50,950 nt of DNA from an uncultured Bacteroides sp. (GTDB taxonomy: Bacteria; Bacteroidota; Bacteroidia; Bacteroidales; Bacteroidaceae), in NCBI RefSeq assembly GCF_949298305.1, contig NZ_CASFWU010000008.1:1-50950 (forward strand), written 5' to 3'. Made by a program: the position numbers and the translations under genes. Under the pieces are notes generated by a model. It was not told the DNA's origin. It did not search any database and worked only from the letters and a program-made list of their open reading frames with translations. Positions 39,196-46,014 of this stretch are shown here, piece after piece; the stretch's first letter is position 1; the number at the start of each line of letters is the position of its first letter.

Positions 39196-39642
39196 TCAGG
39201 TTTCGGGTTTGCCGAGGTGTCCGGCCTTGCGGGCACATTCGGGGCAGAGGCCCTTCAGCACGTAGTTGATGCTGTCCAGTGTGAAGCCGTCGGGCAGTTT
39301 GACTACGGGCGTGGGAATGTTGGTGAAGCAGAAAGTCCGGTTGCAGCGCGTGCAGTGGAAGTGGGTGTGCAGGTCGTTGACGCCGCACGAGCAGCTTTCG
39401 CTGCATACGGCATACTTGAAGGAGCCCGTCCCGTCGTCGATGCTGTGTATCAGGTGGCGGGAGAGGAACAGGGTGAGCGTGCGGAAGATGGTGGATTTGT
39501 CCACCGTGTCCAGCATGTCCTCCAGGTCGGCCAGCGACACGGAGCGTCCGGCCCGTTTCATGGTTCTCAGTATCAGTATCCGTATGGCCGTGGGTTGTAT
39601 CTCCCTCTTGGCCAGCAGTTCCAGGCATTCTTGTTCGTCCAT
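39196..39642 (-). CDS. Fur-family transcriptional regulator
   Basis: A 148-residue metal-sensing repressor. The winged helix occupies residues 1-80 (IQPTAIRILILRTM, SLADLEDMLDTVDKSTIFRTLTLF) and the metal-binding dimer domain the rest. Cysteine and histidine ligands are abundant: CSESCSCGVNDLHTHFHCTRCNRTFC in the middle and CPEC at the C-terminus, the latter forming the structural zinc site with the CxxC of the middle. Located 37 bp downstream of a Zn/Cd-type P-type ATPase, so a zinc or cadmium response is likely; whether it is Zur-like cannot be told. A 7-1-7 dyad in front of the operon is a candidate binding site. Confidence 0.9.
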   Translation of the reverse strand: MDEQECLELLAKREIQPTAIRILILRTMKRAGRSVSLADLEDMLDTVDKSTIFRTLTLFLSRHLIHSIDDGTGSFKYAVCSESCSCGVNDLHTHFHCTRCNRTFCFTNIPTPVVKLPDGFTLDSINYVLKGLCPECARKAGHLGKPET

Positions 39643-39679
39643 ACTTCTCTTCTTTCGGTCGGTTGGTTTCTACATTCTT

Positions 39680-41626
39680 TTATCGGATGAGCTTCTGGAG
39701 GCGCATGGCGTTGGCTATGGCCAGCAGGGCTACGCCTACGTCGGCAAAGACGGCTTCCCACAGGGTGGCCGTTCCGCACACGCCCAGTGCCAGCACCAGC
39801 AGCTTGATGCCCAGCGCCAGCACGATGTTCTGCCGGACGATGTTCCGCGTCTGCCGTCCCGCCTTGATGGCCGTCGCCACCCGCGAGGGGCGGTCGGTCT
39901 GTATCACCACGTCGGCCGTCTCGATGGCGGCGTCACTGCCCAGTCCGCCCATGGCGATGCCCACATGGCTTGCGGCCAGCACGGGGGCATCGTTCACTCC
40001 GTCGCCCACGAAGGCTATCCTCGCCTTTCCGTCCTGTTTCAGCCTTTCCAGGTGTTTCACCTTGTCCTCGGGCAGCAGGTCGCCGTAGGCATGGTCAATC
40101 CCCAGCTCGTCTGCAAAGGTAGTGACAATTCTCTGTTTGTCGCCCGACAGGATGTGGATATTTGGGATGCGGAGCGCTTTCAGTTCCTCGACGGCCTGGC
40201 GGGCGTCTGCTTTCAGGACGTCGGACAGGAGCAGGTGGCCGATGTATTTTCCGTCAGCGGCACCTGCCACGATGGTTTGTCCTGCCTCGTGCAGCTCCGG
40301 CGGGCAGGCCACTCCGTGTTCGGCCAGCAGGCTCAGGTTGCCGGCCAGTATCTGCCGTCCGCCTACGGTGGCTTCCACGCCGAGGCCCGCCCGCTCGGTG
40401 ACGTTGCCGGCTGCGGTCAGGGCAATGCCCCGCCCCAGTGCATGGCGCACCACGGCCCGGGCTGCCGGGTGAGTGCTGCCCTGCTCGGCCGAGGCGAGGG
40501 CCTGCAACAGCGCTTCTTCCGTCGTGCCTGGGGCAGTGTGGCAGGAGCGCACTTCAAAGCTGCCTTCGGTCAGGGTACCTGTCTTGTCGAACACCACCGT
40601 ATTGATTTCCGTCACGGCATCCAGGTAGTTGCCCCCTTTGAACAGAATGCCCAGCCGCGAGGCGGCCCCGATGCCGCCGAAGTAGCTTAACGGGATGCTG
40701 ACTACCAGTGCGCAGGGGCAGGAGATGACCAGAAACACCAGGGCGCGGTAGAGCCAGTCGCTGAATGCAAACGTGAAGTCCGTATCAACCAGCGACCACA
40801 GTCCGGGCAGCAGCACCACGAGCAGGGCCGCGCCGGTGACGATGGGGGTGTAGATGCGGGCAAAGCGGCGTATGAACAGCTCGGCGGGCGCCTTCCGCTC
40901 GCTGGCTTCCTGAACCAGTTTCAGGATGCGCGACAGGCTGCTTTCGCCGAAGGGGCGGGTCACCTCGATGCGCACCGCCCTGTCTGTGGCTATCATGCCC
41001 GCCAGCACCTCCTCGCCTTGGCAGAGGGTGCGCGGCACGCTTTCGCCCGTCAGGGCGGCAGTGTCGAAGGCGGCTCGTTCGTCCGCCATCCGTCCGTCCA
41101 GCGGCACCCGTTCGCCGGGCTTCACTTCTATCATTTCTCCCGGTTTCACCTCTTGGGGTGGCAGGCAGATGTGCTGCCCGTCCCTCAGCACGACGGCTTT
41201 GTCCGGATGTTGGGCCAGCAGGACGCTGATGCTGCGCCGGGCCTTGTCCACGGCCTTCTCCTGAAAAGCCTCGCCCAGCGAGTAGAACAGCATGACCGCC
41301 ACCGCCTCGGGATATTCGCCGATGCCGAAGGCGCCGAATGTGGCAACGGACATCAGCGTGAATTCGCTGAAGGGGCTGCCTTGCCGGATGCTCTCCCAGG
41401 CCTCTTTCAGTACGGGCAGCCCCACGGGCAGGTAGGCCGCCAGATACCAGCCGAAGGCCACTTCCTGGGATTGGAAGAAGGACGCCTCCAGGCTGTCCAG
41501 CACGATGCCTGCTGCCAGCATCAGGGCCGAAAGCAACATGCCGCCATAGGTTTTCAGAAAACTGGGTTCTTTCCGCTGTTCTTCGGGATGCCGATGTCCG
41601 TGTGTACAACCACAATTGCAACTCAT
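39680..41626 (-). CDS. zntA: Zinc/cadmium-exporting P1B-type ATPase
   Basis: A 648-residue inner-membrane metal pump. The N-terminus is short and metal-ligand rich (MSCNCGCTHGHRHPEE) and lacks a full HMA domain. Features in order: the actuator TGES (AALTGESVPR), the membrane motif SCPCALV (about 302), phosphorylation DKTGTLTEG (about 345), HPAARAVV and GDGVNDAPVLAASHVGIAMG. In the last helices the Lys of GIKLLVLAL and Asp of FADVGVALLA are the P1B-2 signature for Zn2+, Cd2+ and Pb2+. It is the first gene of a minus-strand group with the Fur-family and LuxR-type regulators. Confidence 0.93.
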   Translation of the reverse strand: MSCNCGCTHGHRHPEEQRKEPSFLKTYGGMLLSALMLAAGIVLDSLEASFFQSQEVAFGWYLAAYLPVGLPVLKEAWESIRQGSPFSEFTLMSVATFGAFGIGEYPEAVAVMLFYSLGEAFQEKAVDKARRSISVLLAQHPDKAVVLRDGQHICLPPQEVKPGEMIEVKPGERVPLDGRMADERAAFDTAALTGESVPRTLCQGEEVLAGMIATDRAVRIEVTRPFGESSLSRILKLVQEASERKAPAELFIRRFARIYTPIVTGAALLVVLLPGLWSLVDTDFTFAFSDWLYRALVFLVISCPCALVVSIPLSYFGGIGAASRLGILFKGGNYLDAVTEINTVVFDKTGTLTEGSFEVRSCHTAPGTTEEALLQALASAEQGSTHPAARAVVRHALGRGIALTAAGNVTERAGLGVEATVGGRQILAGNLSLLAEHGVACPPELHEAGQTIVAGAADGKYIGHLLLSDVLKADARQAVEELKALRIPNIHILSGDKQRIVTTFADELGIDHAYGDLLPEDKVKHLERLKQDGKARIAFVGDGVNDAPVLAASHVGIAMGGLGSDAAIETADVVIQTDRPSRVATAIKAGRQTRNIVRQNIVLALGIKLLVLALGVCGTATLWEAVFADVGVALLAIANAMRLQKLIR

Positions 41627-41655
41627 GTTCGTCTGTCTTTTTTAGGTTTTCGGTG

Positions 41656-41663
41656 CAAAAATA
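41656..41663 (-). promoter_or_regulatory. Candidate -7 box of zntA
   Basis: On the minus strand TATTTTTG matches TAnnTTTG, 29 bp before the start codon. The -33 element is not clear; the dyad at 41676-41690 lies immediately upstream. Confidence 0.5.
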
Positions 41664-41675
41664 GGCAATGGGGCG

Positions 41676-41690
41676 TGCAACCTGGTTGCA
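41676..41690. promoter_or_regulatory. Candidate Fur-family operator (7-1-7 dyad)
   Basis: TGCAACCTGGTTGCA is a perfect inverted repeat of seven bases around one central base, the geometry of Fur, Zur and PerR boxes. It sits between the divergent zntA and pentapeptide-protein genes, 12 bp upstream of the zntA -7 box, so binding there would cover the promoter. The Fur-family gene in the zntA operon is the natural candidate to bind it. Confidence 0.5.
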
Positions 41691-41728
41691 AACTTCCGCC
41701 TGCGGCTGAAATTAATGGCGGCCGGCGG

Positions 41729-41757
41729 TTGGGATTGGGAATAAAGTTGTATCTTTG
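41729..41757 (+). promoter_or_regulatory. Candidate promoter of pentapeptide-repeat gene
   Basis: TTG, an 18-bp spacer and TATCTTTG, with the -7 box 44 bp before the start codon. Confidence 0.5.
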
Positions 41758-41801
41758 TCTGATGTCGGGGCAGGGTAAACGCCTGCCTGATAGAGATAGT
41801 T

Positions 41802-42356
41802 ATGGAAGAACAAGTGTTGCAACAGATTGACTTTACCGCCCGGAGCCTTGAACCGGAGTATTACCGTTGCACCTTCAAGGGCTGCAATTTCTCGGACATG
41901 CGTCTGGGCAGCCACACCTTTGAGGAGTGCCGTTTCCAGCAATGCAACCTCAGCCTGGTCACCATGAACCGCACGGCCTGGCAGGGCGTAAAGTTCGAGG
42001 AATGCAAGATGACAGGCATCAGTTTTGCCGACTGCAACAAGTTCTCCCTCTCGCTGGAGTTCGAGCGTTGCATCCTTCACTATGCCCTGTTTGCGGGGTT
42101 GGGGCTGCAAGGCACCCGCTTCACCGACTGCGAACTGTGCGAGGCCGACTTCAGCGGTGCCAACCTTTCGCGTGCCTCTTTCAGCGGATGCGACCTGCTG
42201 CGGGCGGTTTTCCACCGTACCAACCTGGAGAAGGCCGATTTCTTCACGGCCCGCAACTACCTGATAGACCCCACGGTGAACAAGCTGCGCAAGGCCCGTT
42301 TCTCGGCCGGAGGACTGGAGGGGCTGCTCTATGCTTTCGGGATTGAGATTGTATAG
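41802..42356 (+). CDS. Pentapeptide-repeat protein
   Basis: A 184-residue cytoplasmic protein forming a right-handed quadrilateral beta-helix. About 20 successive A(D/N)LXX-type repeats are visible (YRCTFKGCNFSDMRLGS, FRFTDCELCEADFSGANLSRASFSGCDLLRAVF), interrupted near residue 82 by ADCNKFSLSLEFERC. The C-terminus (LEGLLYAFGIEIV) may form the dimer interface, as in MfpA and Qnr. Such proteins can mimic DNA and protect gyrase, but Qnr-type activity is only a possibility. Divergent from zntA. Confidence 0.9.
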   Translation: MEEQVLQQIDFTARSLEPEYYRCTFKGCNFSDMRLGSHTFEECRFQQCNLSLVTMNRTAWQGVKFEECKMTGISFADCNKFSLSLEFERCILHYALFAGLGLQGTRFTDCELCEADFSGANLSRASFSGCDLLRAVFHRTNLEKADFFTARNYLIDPTVNKLRKARFSAGGLEGLLYAFGIEIV

Positions 42357-42376
42357 GATGTATATATTATAGAGGT

Positions 42377-42384
42377 AAGGAGGA
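42377..42384 (+). promoter_or_regulatory. Strong Shine-Dalgarno sequence before LDT gene
   Basis: AAGGAGGA with a seven-base spacing to the ATG at 42392 decides that start over a GTG at 42386. Such a perfect SD is unusual in Bacteroides. Confidence 0.7.
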
Positions 42385-42391
42385 TGTGTCC

Positions 42392-43411
42392 ATGAAGTAT
42401 TTCCCGGTTTTCTGCCTGTTATGGGGCTTGTTGCTGGCCGCTTGCCGCGACGGGCAGGCGCCTGCCCCTTCTTCCGACGGCGGGGTGTATGCCGCTTCTC
42501 CGGCTGAGCCGATTGTCCCCGTGTTTGTGGAGAGGCCGTTGACGGCCTCCGACATCGTCCTGACCAAAGACTTCCTGTACGACCAATATACGCTGGAGGA
42601 TGTCTATCCTTATCGCGATACGGTGCGTTCCTTCAAGTGGGAGATTATCCGCAACTGCCTGGCCTATATTGAGAACATGCAGCGCGATTCGGTCCGCTGG
42701 GTCGTGTTGCAGAACTACCGCAATCTGAACCGCGAGGCTCCGCTGGTGCGCAAGTATGTGCGCAATGTCTACCGCCGGGTGGCCGATACGCTCGGGGTGG
42801 AGCGTTACCAGTCCGTTCCCCTCTATCTGCCGTCGGACACGCTGGTGCCCGAACGTTACGGGCGCGACGGCACCATCGCCTACCTGCACGGCACCGAGGG
42901 CAGCTTCTGCCGGGTGCATCCGGCCACGTTCGTGGACGAATGGCTGGTGCCCGCCCGCTACCTGAAGCCGCTGGCCGACTCCACCGTATTTCACCACGTG
43001 GTATTCGTTGACCGTCGCGACCAGAACATCGCCACGCTGGAGCGGGTGGCCGAAGGACGCTGGAAGATACGCAGTATGAACCCCGCCACCACGGGCAGGC
43101 ACGCCCCGCCTTATGCGCAGGAGACTCCGCTGGGCATGTTCCTCGTCCAGCAGAAGAAGGAACGCATGATTTTCCTGAAAGACGGCTCCACCGCCACCGG
43201 CGGCTATGCCCCCTATGCCAGCCGCTTCACCAATGGAGCCTACATCCACGGTGTGCCGGTCAACGTGCCCGCCACGGCCATGATAGAGTACAGCTGGTCG
43301 CTGGGCACCACGCCCCGTTCGCACATGTGTGTGCGCAATGCCACTTCCCACTCCAAGTTCATCTTCGACTGGGCACCGCTGGAGCAGTCGCTGGTGGTGG
43401 TCATCGAATAG
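42392..43411 (+). CDS. YkuD-type L,D-transpeptidase lipoprotein
   Basis: A 339-residue protein with a lipobox (LLWGLLLAAC, Cys about 18). The YkuD catalytic domain lies in the second half: IHGVPVNVP (about 287-295) and the catalytic SHMCVRN (about 312-318), a variant of SHGCVRM with Met for Gly. The N-terminal half, up to about 165, is specific (YDQYTLEDVYPYRDTVRSFKWE) and may recognise peptidoglycan. L,D-transpeptidases form 3-3 cross-links or attach proteins to peptidoglycan. Its stop codon lies inside the 42-bp direct repeat at 43405-43446. Confidence 0.82.
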   Translation: MKYFPVFCLLWGLLLAACRDGQAPAPSSDGGVYAASPAEPIVPVFVERPLTASDIVLTKDFLYDQYTLEDVYPYRDTVRSFKWEIIRNCLAYIENMQRDSVRWVVLQNYRNLNREAPLVRKYVRNVYRRVADTLGVERYQSVPLYLPSDTLVPERYGRDGTIAYLHGTEGSFCRVHPATFVDEWLVPARYLKPLADSTVFHHVVFVDRRDQNIATLERVAEGRWKIRSMNPATTGRHAPPYAQETPLGMFLVQQKKERMIFLKDGSTATGGYAPYASRFTNGAYIHGVPVNVPATAMIEYSWSLGTTPRSHMCVRNATSHSKFIFDWAPLEQSLVVVIE

Positions 43412-43446
43412 CCGGCCTGCGCCGTGTGCGTTTTTTAAACTTTCTG
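43405..43446 (+). repeat. Direct repeat, left copy (3' end of LDT gene)
   Basis: 42 bp beginning in the last codon region and stop codon of the L,D-transpeptidase gene. It matches 45130-45171 at 38 of 42 positions with no gap, including the first 21 bases exactly. Confidence 0.9.
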
Positions 43447-43526
43447 CCCGTGTCTGTAAACGTTTCGTTTTTTATGAAGAATCCGATGCAACATCGCATT
43501 CCTATTGAAAATACATAATTCATGAT

Positions 43527-43557
43527 TTTGTATTATGCCATAAAAACATTATGTTTG
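43527..43557 (+). promoter_or_regulatory. Promoter of the ATPase gene
   Basis: TTTG (43527-43530), a 19-bp spacer and TATGTTTG (43550-43557) fit the Bacteroidetes consensus exactly. The leader to the start is about 190 nt. Confidence 0.7.
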
Positions 43558-43570
43558 CATTGCATAATAA

Positions 43571-43754
43571 TAATTTAAGTTTCGCAAGTGCTCAACTTAT
43601 TAGTTGACAAGGCTTCAGTCAACAAGTCTACAAGGCTGGAATGCCCTGTTTGATATAGTGCCGCTTGAAACGGCCCGCTGCAAACGCCTTGTCAACTCGT
43701 TAACTTGTTGCTCGTCAACTGCAACTTGAGCTTGCGAATTGAAAATCGACGAAG
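43571..43754 (+). repeat. Dispersed intergenic repeat with hairpin
   Basis: Opens with TAATTTAAGTTTCGCAAGT and ends with GAATTGAAAATCGACGAAG, both also found in the element at 47933-48505. Between them GTTGACAAGGC (43603-43613) and GCCTTGTCAAC (43686-43696) form an 11-bp perfect inverted repeat. Part of a 343-bp gene gap; no other feature seen there. Confidence 0.7.
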
Positions 43755-45128
43755 TTGAAATTCGTTGACCGGGTAGATGAAACTGTACGGCTGAAGGATG
43801 CTCTTGCTCGAGAAAAATCTTCATTAGTCGTGATATACGGCCGTAGACGGTTGGGCAAGTCAACGCTTGTCAAAAGAGTGTTGACGGATACGGATGTTTA
43901 TTTCCTTGCCGATTGTTCTGAGGGGCAGCATCAAAGGATGTTGCTTGCAAAAGTGCTTGCACAAGTGTTTCAGGATTTCGATAAGTTGACCTATCCGGAT
44001 TGGGAGTCTATATTTCGTGCTGCCAATTATCGGACAGACAAACGTTTTACTCTATGCTTGGATGAATTTCCGTATCTTGTGGAGCAATCTCCGGAGTTGC
44101 CGTCTGTATTACAGAAACTTGTTGACGGGAAGCAGTTGAAGTATAATGTTGTGCTTTGCGGTTCATCGCAGAATATGATGTATGGGCTGTTCCTTGATTC
44201 TACGGCGCCCCTCTATGGTCGTGCTGATGAGATAATGAGACTTACGCCGATACGTTTGCCGTATATTCAGGAGGCTTTGAACCTTGATGCGGTGAACGCC
44301 ATTGAAGAGTATGCCGTATGGGGCGGCGTGCCGCGTTATTGGGAACTGAGGGAAAATAAAAGTTCGCTTGATGATGCCCTGTGGCACAATATCCTTTCTG
44401 TAAATGGAACTCTTTATGAGGAACCGATAAAACTGTTTCAGGATGATGTTAAGGATATTGTCAAGACTTCAACCATAATGTCTTATATCGGTGCCGGTGC
44501 AAATCGGCTTTCAGAGATTGCCGCACGGTGTAATGAGCCTGCAACCAACTTGTCGCGTCCATTGAAGAAACTTGTCGATCTCGGATTCTTGGAAAAAGAT
44601 GTTCCATTCGGTATCGATGAAAAGAATGCGAAAAAAAGCCTTTATAAGATAGCCGATCCGTTTATGGCATTCTATTATCAGTTTGTTGTTCCTAATCGTT
44701 CTTTCATTGAACTTAACCGTCGCTTACCCATCGAACAGTCGTTGACTGCTCATTTCTCCGGGTATGTGAGTATGCAGTGGGAAAAACTGTGTAGGGATGC
44801 CGTCACTGGAAATATGATCAATGGAGTAGTTTATGGCAAGGCAAAACGTTGGTGGGGTTCAGTTCTCAATGAGGATAAGAAACCGGAACAAGTCGAGTTT
44901 GATGTAATGGCAGAATCACTCGATAAAAAGTATCTGCTGGTTGGGGAATGCAAATGGACAACACAAGAGAATGGCAAACGACTAACAACCGAACTTCTCC
45001 GTAAAGCCAATCTGTTGCCGTTTGCCCAAGAATACACCATCGTTCCGGTGCTGTTCCTTAAGAATGCTCCGAAAGATGATATTGGAAATTCAATCTTGTC
45101 TGAAAACGTAATTGAATTGACCGGGTAA
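43755..45128 (+). CDS. AAA ATPase with DUF234 / nuclease-like C-terminus
   Basis: A 457-residue protein of the archaeal-type ATPase family. Walker A is GRRRLGKSTLV (about 30-40), Walker B is in FTLCLDEFPYLVEQ, and a sensor motif follows in NVVLCGSSQNMMYG. A winged helix occupies about 240-285 (IAARCNEPATNLSRPLKKLVDLGFLEK), and the C-terminal domain has EFDVMAESLDKKYLLVGECKW, a PD-(D/E)XK-like pattern. The start is TTG (43755): no in-frame ATG lies upstream before a stop, and the protein aligns with the usual MKFVDR opening. The family is scattered across Bacteroides and archaea and is of unknown function. Confidence 0.87.
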   Translation: MKFVDRVDETVRLKDALAREKSSLVVIYGRRRLGKSTLVKRVLTDTDVYFLADCSEGQHQRMLLAKVLAQVFQDFDKLTYPDWESIFRAANYRTDKRFTLCLDEFPYLVEQSPELPSVLQKLVDGKQLKYNVVLCGSSQNMMYGLFLDSTAPLYGRADEIMRLTPIRLPYIQEALNLDAVNAIEEYAVWGGVPRYWELRENKSSLDDALWHNILSVNGTLYEEPIKLFQDDVKDIVKTSTIMSYIGAGANRLSEIAARCNEPATNLSRPLKKLVDLGFLEKDVPFGIDEKNAKKSLYKIADPFMAFYYQFVVPNRSFIELNRRLPIEQSLTAHFSGYVSMQWEKLCRDAVTGNMINGVVYGKAKRWWGSVLNEDKKPEQVEFDVMAESLDKKYLLVGECKWTTQENGKRLTTELLRKANLLPFAQEYTIVPVLFLKNAPKDDIGNSILSENVIELTG

Positions 45129-45129
45129 A

Positions 45130-45171
45130 CGAATAGCCGGCCTGCGCCGTATGCGCTTTTTTAACTCTCTG
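45130..45171 (+). repeat. Direct repeat, right copy
   Basis: Matches 43405-43446 at 38 of 42 positions. It begins two bases after the ATPase stop codon and includes the GAATAG that, in the left copy, is the end and stop of the transpeptidase gene; here it is not coding. Confidence 0.9.
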
Positions 45172-45198
45172 ACTGATAGTATCGGAGGGAAAAAGTAC

Positions 45199-45206
45199 TA
45201 ACTTTG
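45199..45206 (+). promoter_or_regulatory. Candidate -7 box for the second transpeptidase gene
   Basis: TAACTTTG matches TAnnTTTG, 15 bp before the ATG. No clear -33 TTG at the normal distance. Confidence 0.5.
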
Positions 45207-45221
45207 CGCCGTCTTTTTCCC

Positions 45222-45938
45222 ATGGATAGTTTTATGATGCGCATTCTGTTTACTCTGTGGCTGCTTCTGCTGCCTTGTTCCCTGTTCAGAGGGGGCGAGC
45301 CGCTTCGTCGTGTCCGGCCCGAACCGGCCGGGGCCGTGGCCGATGCGGAGTGTGCGGCCCTGTTCCGCTCCATGGGGCTGGAGGGAGTGGTCAACTGGAA
45401 AGCCTTCCGTCAGGCCATGGCCGGATACCGCAAGATTGAGGGCCGCAAGCGCGATGTGCTGACACTGATAGACTTCTCGCGCCCCTCTACGGAAGAGCGC
45501 CTGTTCGTGTTCGACTTGAATCGCCGCAAGCTGCTCTTCTCCTCCGTCGTGGCTCACGGCAGGAACAGCGGCGGCAACTACGCCACCTCCTTCTCCAACG
45601 AATACGGCTCCTACAAGAGTTCGCTGGGATTCTATCTCACGGGCGAGACCTACCAGGGCAAGAACGGCTATTCGCTGACGCTGGACGGGCTGGAGAAGGG
45701 CATCAACGACCGCGCCCGCGAGCGCGCCATCGTGGTACACGGAGCTGCCTATGCCGACCCTTCGGTGGCGGCCAGGGGAGGCCGTCTGGGGCGCAGCTTC
45801 GGTTGTCCGGCTGTGCCGCAGAAGTTGTCACGCCCCCTCATCGATGCCATCAAGGGCGGCAGCGTGATGTACATCTACGCACCGGTTCCCGAGTACATGG
45901 CCCATAGCCCGTTGCTGAAGGACAGCGGCCTTCTTTGA
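45222..45938 (+). CDS. Murein L,D-transpeptidase catalytic-domain family protein (YkuD_2)
   Basis: A 238-residue exported protein. The start at 45222 is used because a TTG at 45204 lies inside the promoter box. The hydrophobic signal is ILFTLWLLLLPCSLF. The conserved region has the pattern of the YkuD_2 family: TLIDFSRPSTEERLFVFDL, VVAHGRNSGGNYATSFSNEYGSYKSSLGFYLTG, AIVVHGAAYAD and the catalytic GRSFGCPAVP with Cys about 207. It probably acts on peptidoglycan in the periplasm. It is not a tandem duplicate of the upstream L,D-transpeptidase; the two share only the fold family. Confidence 0.87.
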   Translation: MDSFMMRILFTLWLLLLPCSLFRGGEPLRRVRPEPAGAVADAECAALFRSMGLEGVVNWKAFRQAMAGYRKIEGRKRDVLTLIDFSRPSTEERLFVFDLNRRKLLFSSVVAHGRNSGGNYATSFSNEYGSYKSSLGFYLTGETYQGKNGYSLTLDGLEKGINDRARERAIVVHGAAYADPSVAARGGRLGRSFGCPAVPQKLSRPLIDAIKGGSVMYIYAPVPEYMAHSPLLKDSGLL

Positions 45939-45981
45939 CGCTATTTGACATAAATCAATTCGCCCCCGTCTGTTTTTTTGC

Positions 45982-45989
45982 TAATTTTG
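45982..45989 (+). promoter_or_regulatory. Candidate -7 box for the MATE gene
   Basis: TAATTTTG, 25 bp before the start codon; -33 element not clear. Confidence 0.5.
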
Positions 45990-46014
45990 CGCCCGATTTC
46001 AGGAAGATACACAC

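Larger units (their letters stand above)
43447..45129 (+). mobile_element. Inserted ATPase cassette between two transpeptidase genes
   Basis: The segment between the two 42-bp repeats holds a perfect promoter, a repeat-rich leader (43571-43755) and the DUF234-type ATPase gene, and nothing else. By eye its base composition is more AT-rich than the neighbours. The right repeat continues into the promoter of the next gene, so the arrangement looks like an insertion at the 3' end of the L,D-transpeptidase gene that duplicated that end. No integrase or transposase is visible. Confidence 0.7.

Noticed and set aside
45204..45221. Upstream TTG start for the second transpeptidase
   Set aside because: It overlaps the -7 promoter box; the ATG at 45222 gives a proper signal peptide.
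42392..45938. Tandem duplication of transpeptidase genes
   Set aside because: The two proteins share only the broad L,D-transpeptidase class; their lengths, N-termini and catalytic motifs (SHMCVRN and SFGCPAVP) differ, and only the 42-bp flank is duplicated.
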